Source: BM714 sp964644525 (GTDB taxonomy: Bacteria > Bacillota > Clostridia > Peptostreptococcales > BM714). From it: a stretch of DNA of 6,590 nucleotides. The notes under the pieces were generated by a model. The model was not told the DNA's origin. It did not search any database and saw only the letters and a program-made list of their open reading frames with translations. A program made the translations under genes and the position numbers. The stretch lies in NCBI GenBank assembly GCA_964644525.1, contig CAZXWC010000089.1, forward strand, positions 1-6,590. Reading direction: 5' to 3'. Every line of letters starts with the position of its first letter. Position 1 is the first letter of the stretch. This document shows positions 5,815 to 6,590 of this stretch, piece after piece.

Positions 5815-5860
5815 TATTTTTAAAAAAAAGGTTGACTTATTATGGAAACGTTGGTAGCAT
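5815..5860 (+). promoter_or_regulatory. abrB promoter with upstream A/T tract
   Basis: TTGACT (5832-5837, five of six to TTGACA) and TAGCAT (5855-5860, four of six to TATAAT) are separated by exactly 17 bp. A T5A8 tract at about 5817-5829 lies just upstream and may act as an UP element. The expected start is near 5867, giving a leader of about 50 bases that contains the Spo0A-like boxes. This matches a sigma-A promoter and makes abrB independently transcribed from the operon before it. Confidence 0.7.
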
Positions 5861-5873
5861 TTAAAGTGTTAAG

Positions 5874-5901
5874 ATTGTCGAAAATTGTCGCATTGCGACA
5901 T
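5874..5901 (+). promoter_or_regulatory. Tandem Spo0A-box-like operator in the abrB leader
   Basis: Two direct repeats ATTGTCG start at 5874 and 5884, one helical turn apart. The first reads TTGTCGAA (5875-5882), matching the Spo0A box core TGTCGAA. The second (TGTCGCA, 5886-5892) has one mismatch to the core. A third half-site, GCGACA (5895-5900), is inverted and forms a perfect palindrome with 5886-5891 around ATT. The boxes lie between the predicted start and the ribosome binding site, as in the B. subtilis abrB leader, where Spo0A~P represses from tandem boxes (from memory). AbrB itself could also bind here. Confidence 0.6.
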
Positions 5902-5915
5902 AAGGAGGGATACAA

Positions 5916-6161
5916 ATGAAATCTACAGGTATTGTAAGAAAAGTTGACGAGCTTGGAAGAGTGGTAATTCCGATTGAACTTAGACGAACTATGGACATAG
6001 CCGAAAGAGATGCGCTTGAGATTTTTGTAGAGGGATCGCACATCATACTGAAGAAGTATGAGCCCGCATGTATTTTTTGTGGACAAGCGAAGGACGTTGA
6101 AAATTTCAAAGGCAGGAACATTTGCCCCAAGTGTCTTGAAGAATTGAAAGACCGTCTTTAG
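5916..6161 (+). CDS. abrB: AbrB-family transition-state regulator
   Basis: The 81-residue product is a DNA-binding transition-state regulator. Residues 1-50 (MKSTGIVRKVDELGRVVIPIELRR...DALEIFVEG...IILKKYEP) are nearly identical to the swapped-hairpin AbrB domain of B. subtilis AbrB, including the GRVVIPIELRR DNA-binding strand. Instead of the longer B. subtilis C-terminal domain it carries two CxxC pairs, C52/C55 and C70/C73, spaced like a small zinc ribbon, as in other clostridial AbrB proteins. The start follows AAGGAGGG (5902-5909) by six bases. The family represses stationary-phase, sporulation and secondary functions during growth. Likely controlled by Spo0A through the boxes in its leader. 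A single-gene transcript ends at the terminator just downstream. Confidence 0.94.
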   Translation: MKSTGIVRKVDELGRVVIPIELRRTMDIAERDALEIFVEGSHIILKKYEPACIFCGQAKDVENFKGRNICPKCLEELKDRL

Positions 6162-6174
6162 TGCAAAGAAGAAA

Positions 6175-6204
6175 CTCCCGCTTTAAAGCGGGAGCCCTTT
6201 TTTT
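6175..6204. terminator. Bidirectional rho-independent terminator
   Basis: A perfect 20-base palindrome at 6175-6194 (arms CTCCCGCTTT and AAAGCGGGAG; about 8 bp of stem with a TTAA loop) is followed after CCC by seven T residues (6198-6204), ending the abrB transcript. Read on the - strand, the same stem is followed by a U-rich stretch (TTTCTTCTTT), so it can also end the convergent gene whose stop is at 6208. It fills most of the 46-base gap between the two genes. Confidence 0.9.
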
Positions 6205-6207
6205 GCA

Positions 6208-6549
6208 TCAATCATTTTTTGCTTTTTCGGAAGGATTCTTTTTCTTTTTTACGACTTTGGCAGCAGGTCTGGCAATCTTATTAAGTACTGCGACATTTTT
6301 AACAATTCCCTTGACCGCATTAACGCCGTTGTTGGCTTCGTTTGTGATATTGTTTATGTTCTTGGTTATTTCCGGGACTTCCTTCATTGTCCGGCCAATA
6401 TTATTTCCGTTTTCATCAATCATTTTGTTGATTCTTTTAACGGTGTCATTGAGCCTCTTAAAAAGAAGAGCCAGAAAAAAAAGCATTGCCGCAAGGCCTA
6501 CCCATAAAACGACCATACCCAAGTCTTTTAGACTTATCATTATTTCCAT
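6208..6549 (-). CDS. Small single-span membrane protein with predicted helical tail (DUF948/YtxG-like?)
   Basis: The 113-residue product has one hydrophobic segment at about residues 10-30 (LGMVVLWVGLAAMLFFLALLF), then a polar, Asn- and Lys-rich, probably helical region (31-90) with regularly spaced Ile, Val and Leu suggestive of a coiled coil, and a basic end (VVKKKKNPSEKAKND). This resembles DUF948/YtxG-type small membrane proteins of Firmicutes, but I do not recognise it firmly and assign no function. A longer frame starts at an ATG at 6567, but GGAGGTGG (- strand, 6565-6558) lies inside that extension and places the start at ATG 6549. The gene converges on abrB. Its promoter lies at or beyond the right edge, where only a weak TATAAG (6586-6581, - strand) is seen. 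Confidence 0.7.
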   Translation of the reverse strand: MEIMISLKDLGMVVLWVGLAAMLFFLALLFKRLNDTVKRINKMIDENGNNIGRTMKEVPEITKNINNITNEANNGVNAVKGIVKNVAVLNKIARPAAKVVKKKKNPSEKAKND

Positions 6550-6590
6550 GGCATGAGCCACCTCCATTTCTCTTTTAATACTTATACCCT

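Noticed and set aside
6161..6556. Plus-strand hydrophobic open frame after abrB
   Set aside because: It crosses the terminator, lacks a ribosome binding site and is the antisense of the - strand membrane protein gene.
6574..6590. Promoter for the - strand gene (TATAAG at 6586-6581)
   Set aside because: Only a partial -10 match is visible, and any -35 element would lie outside the window.

Overview
The window looks like chromosomal DNA from an anaerobic, spore-forming Firmicute of the class Clostridia. The evidence is the gene order, strong AGGAGG-type ribosome binding sites, moderately AT-rich coding sequence, a clostridial AbrB with two CxxC pairs, and likely Spo0A boxes in front of abrB. 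The core order darA - holB - ricT - trmN6 - rsmI - abrB matches the Bacillus subtilis yaaQ - (yaaR) - holB - yaaT - (yabA) - yabB - (yazA) - yabC - abrB neighbourhood. Here yaaR, yabA and yazA are missing.

Layout. Positions 1-435 hold no gene. This is a strongly pyrimidine-rich (+ strand) intergenic mosaic of heptanucleotide tandem repeats and larger nested duplications. It ends at an extended -10 promoter (436-441). Positions 467-5813 are a tightly packed + strand operon of seven genes, with overlaps or gaps of at most about 32 bases: darA (c-di-AMP receptor), holB (DNA polymerase III delta'), ricT (PSP1/Y-complex protein with a long lysine-rich tail), ccdA (membrane thiol-electron transporter), a TlpA/ResA-like thioredoxin-fold lipoprotein, trmN6-type methyltransferase and rsmI (16S rRNA methyltransferase). 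Next comes abrB with its own promoter and likely Spo0A operator, then a bidirectional terminator (6175-6204). A small convergent membrane-protein gene on the - strand closes the window.

The main discovery is the gene at 3617-4156. An in-frame TGA at 3842-3844 sits exactly where the first cysteine of the thioredoxin CxxC motif should be (WYST-U-PSC). The frame stays open on both sides, with the lipoprotein signal, catalytic C79, cis-proline and C-terminal thioredoxin elements all intact. A perfect 8-bp hairpin with a GGC loop lies 35 nt downstream, within the usual geometry of a bacterial SECIS. The gene is therefore best read as a 179-residue selenoprotein, an extracytoplasmic Sec-containing TlpA-like oxidoreductase. 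Its likely electron donor, CcdA, is encoded immediately upstream. The ccdA-tlpA(Sec) pair sits between ricT and trmN6, where B. subtilis has yabA.

Most of the operon is housekeeping: second-messenger sensing, replication clamp loading, RNA maturation and rRNA/tRNA methylation. The ccdA-tlpA(Sec) pair adds an envelope thiol/selenol redox module. abrB is probably transcribed separately, and Spo0A likely represses it at stationary phase.
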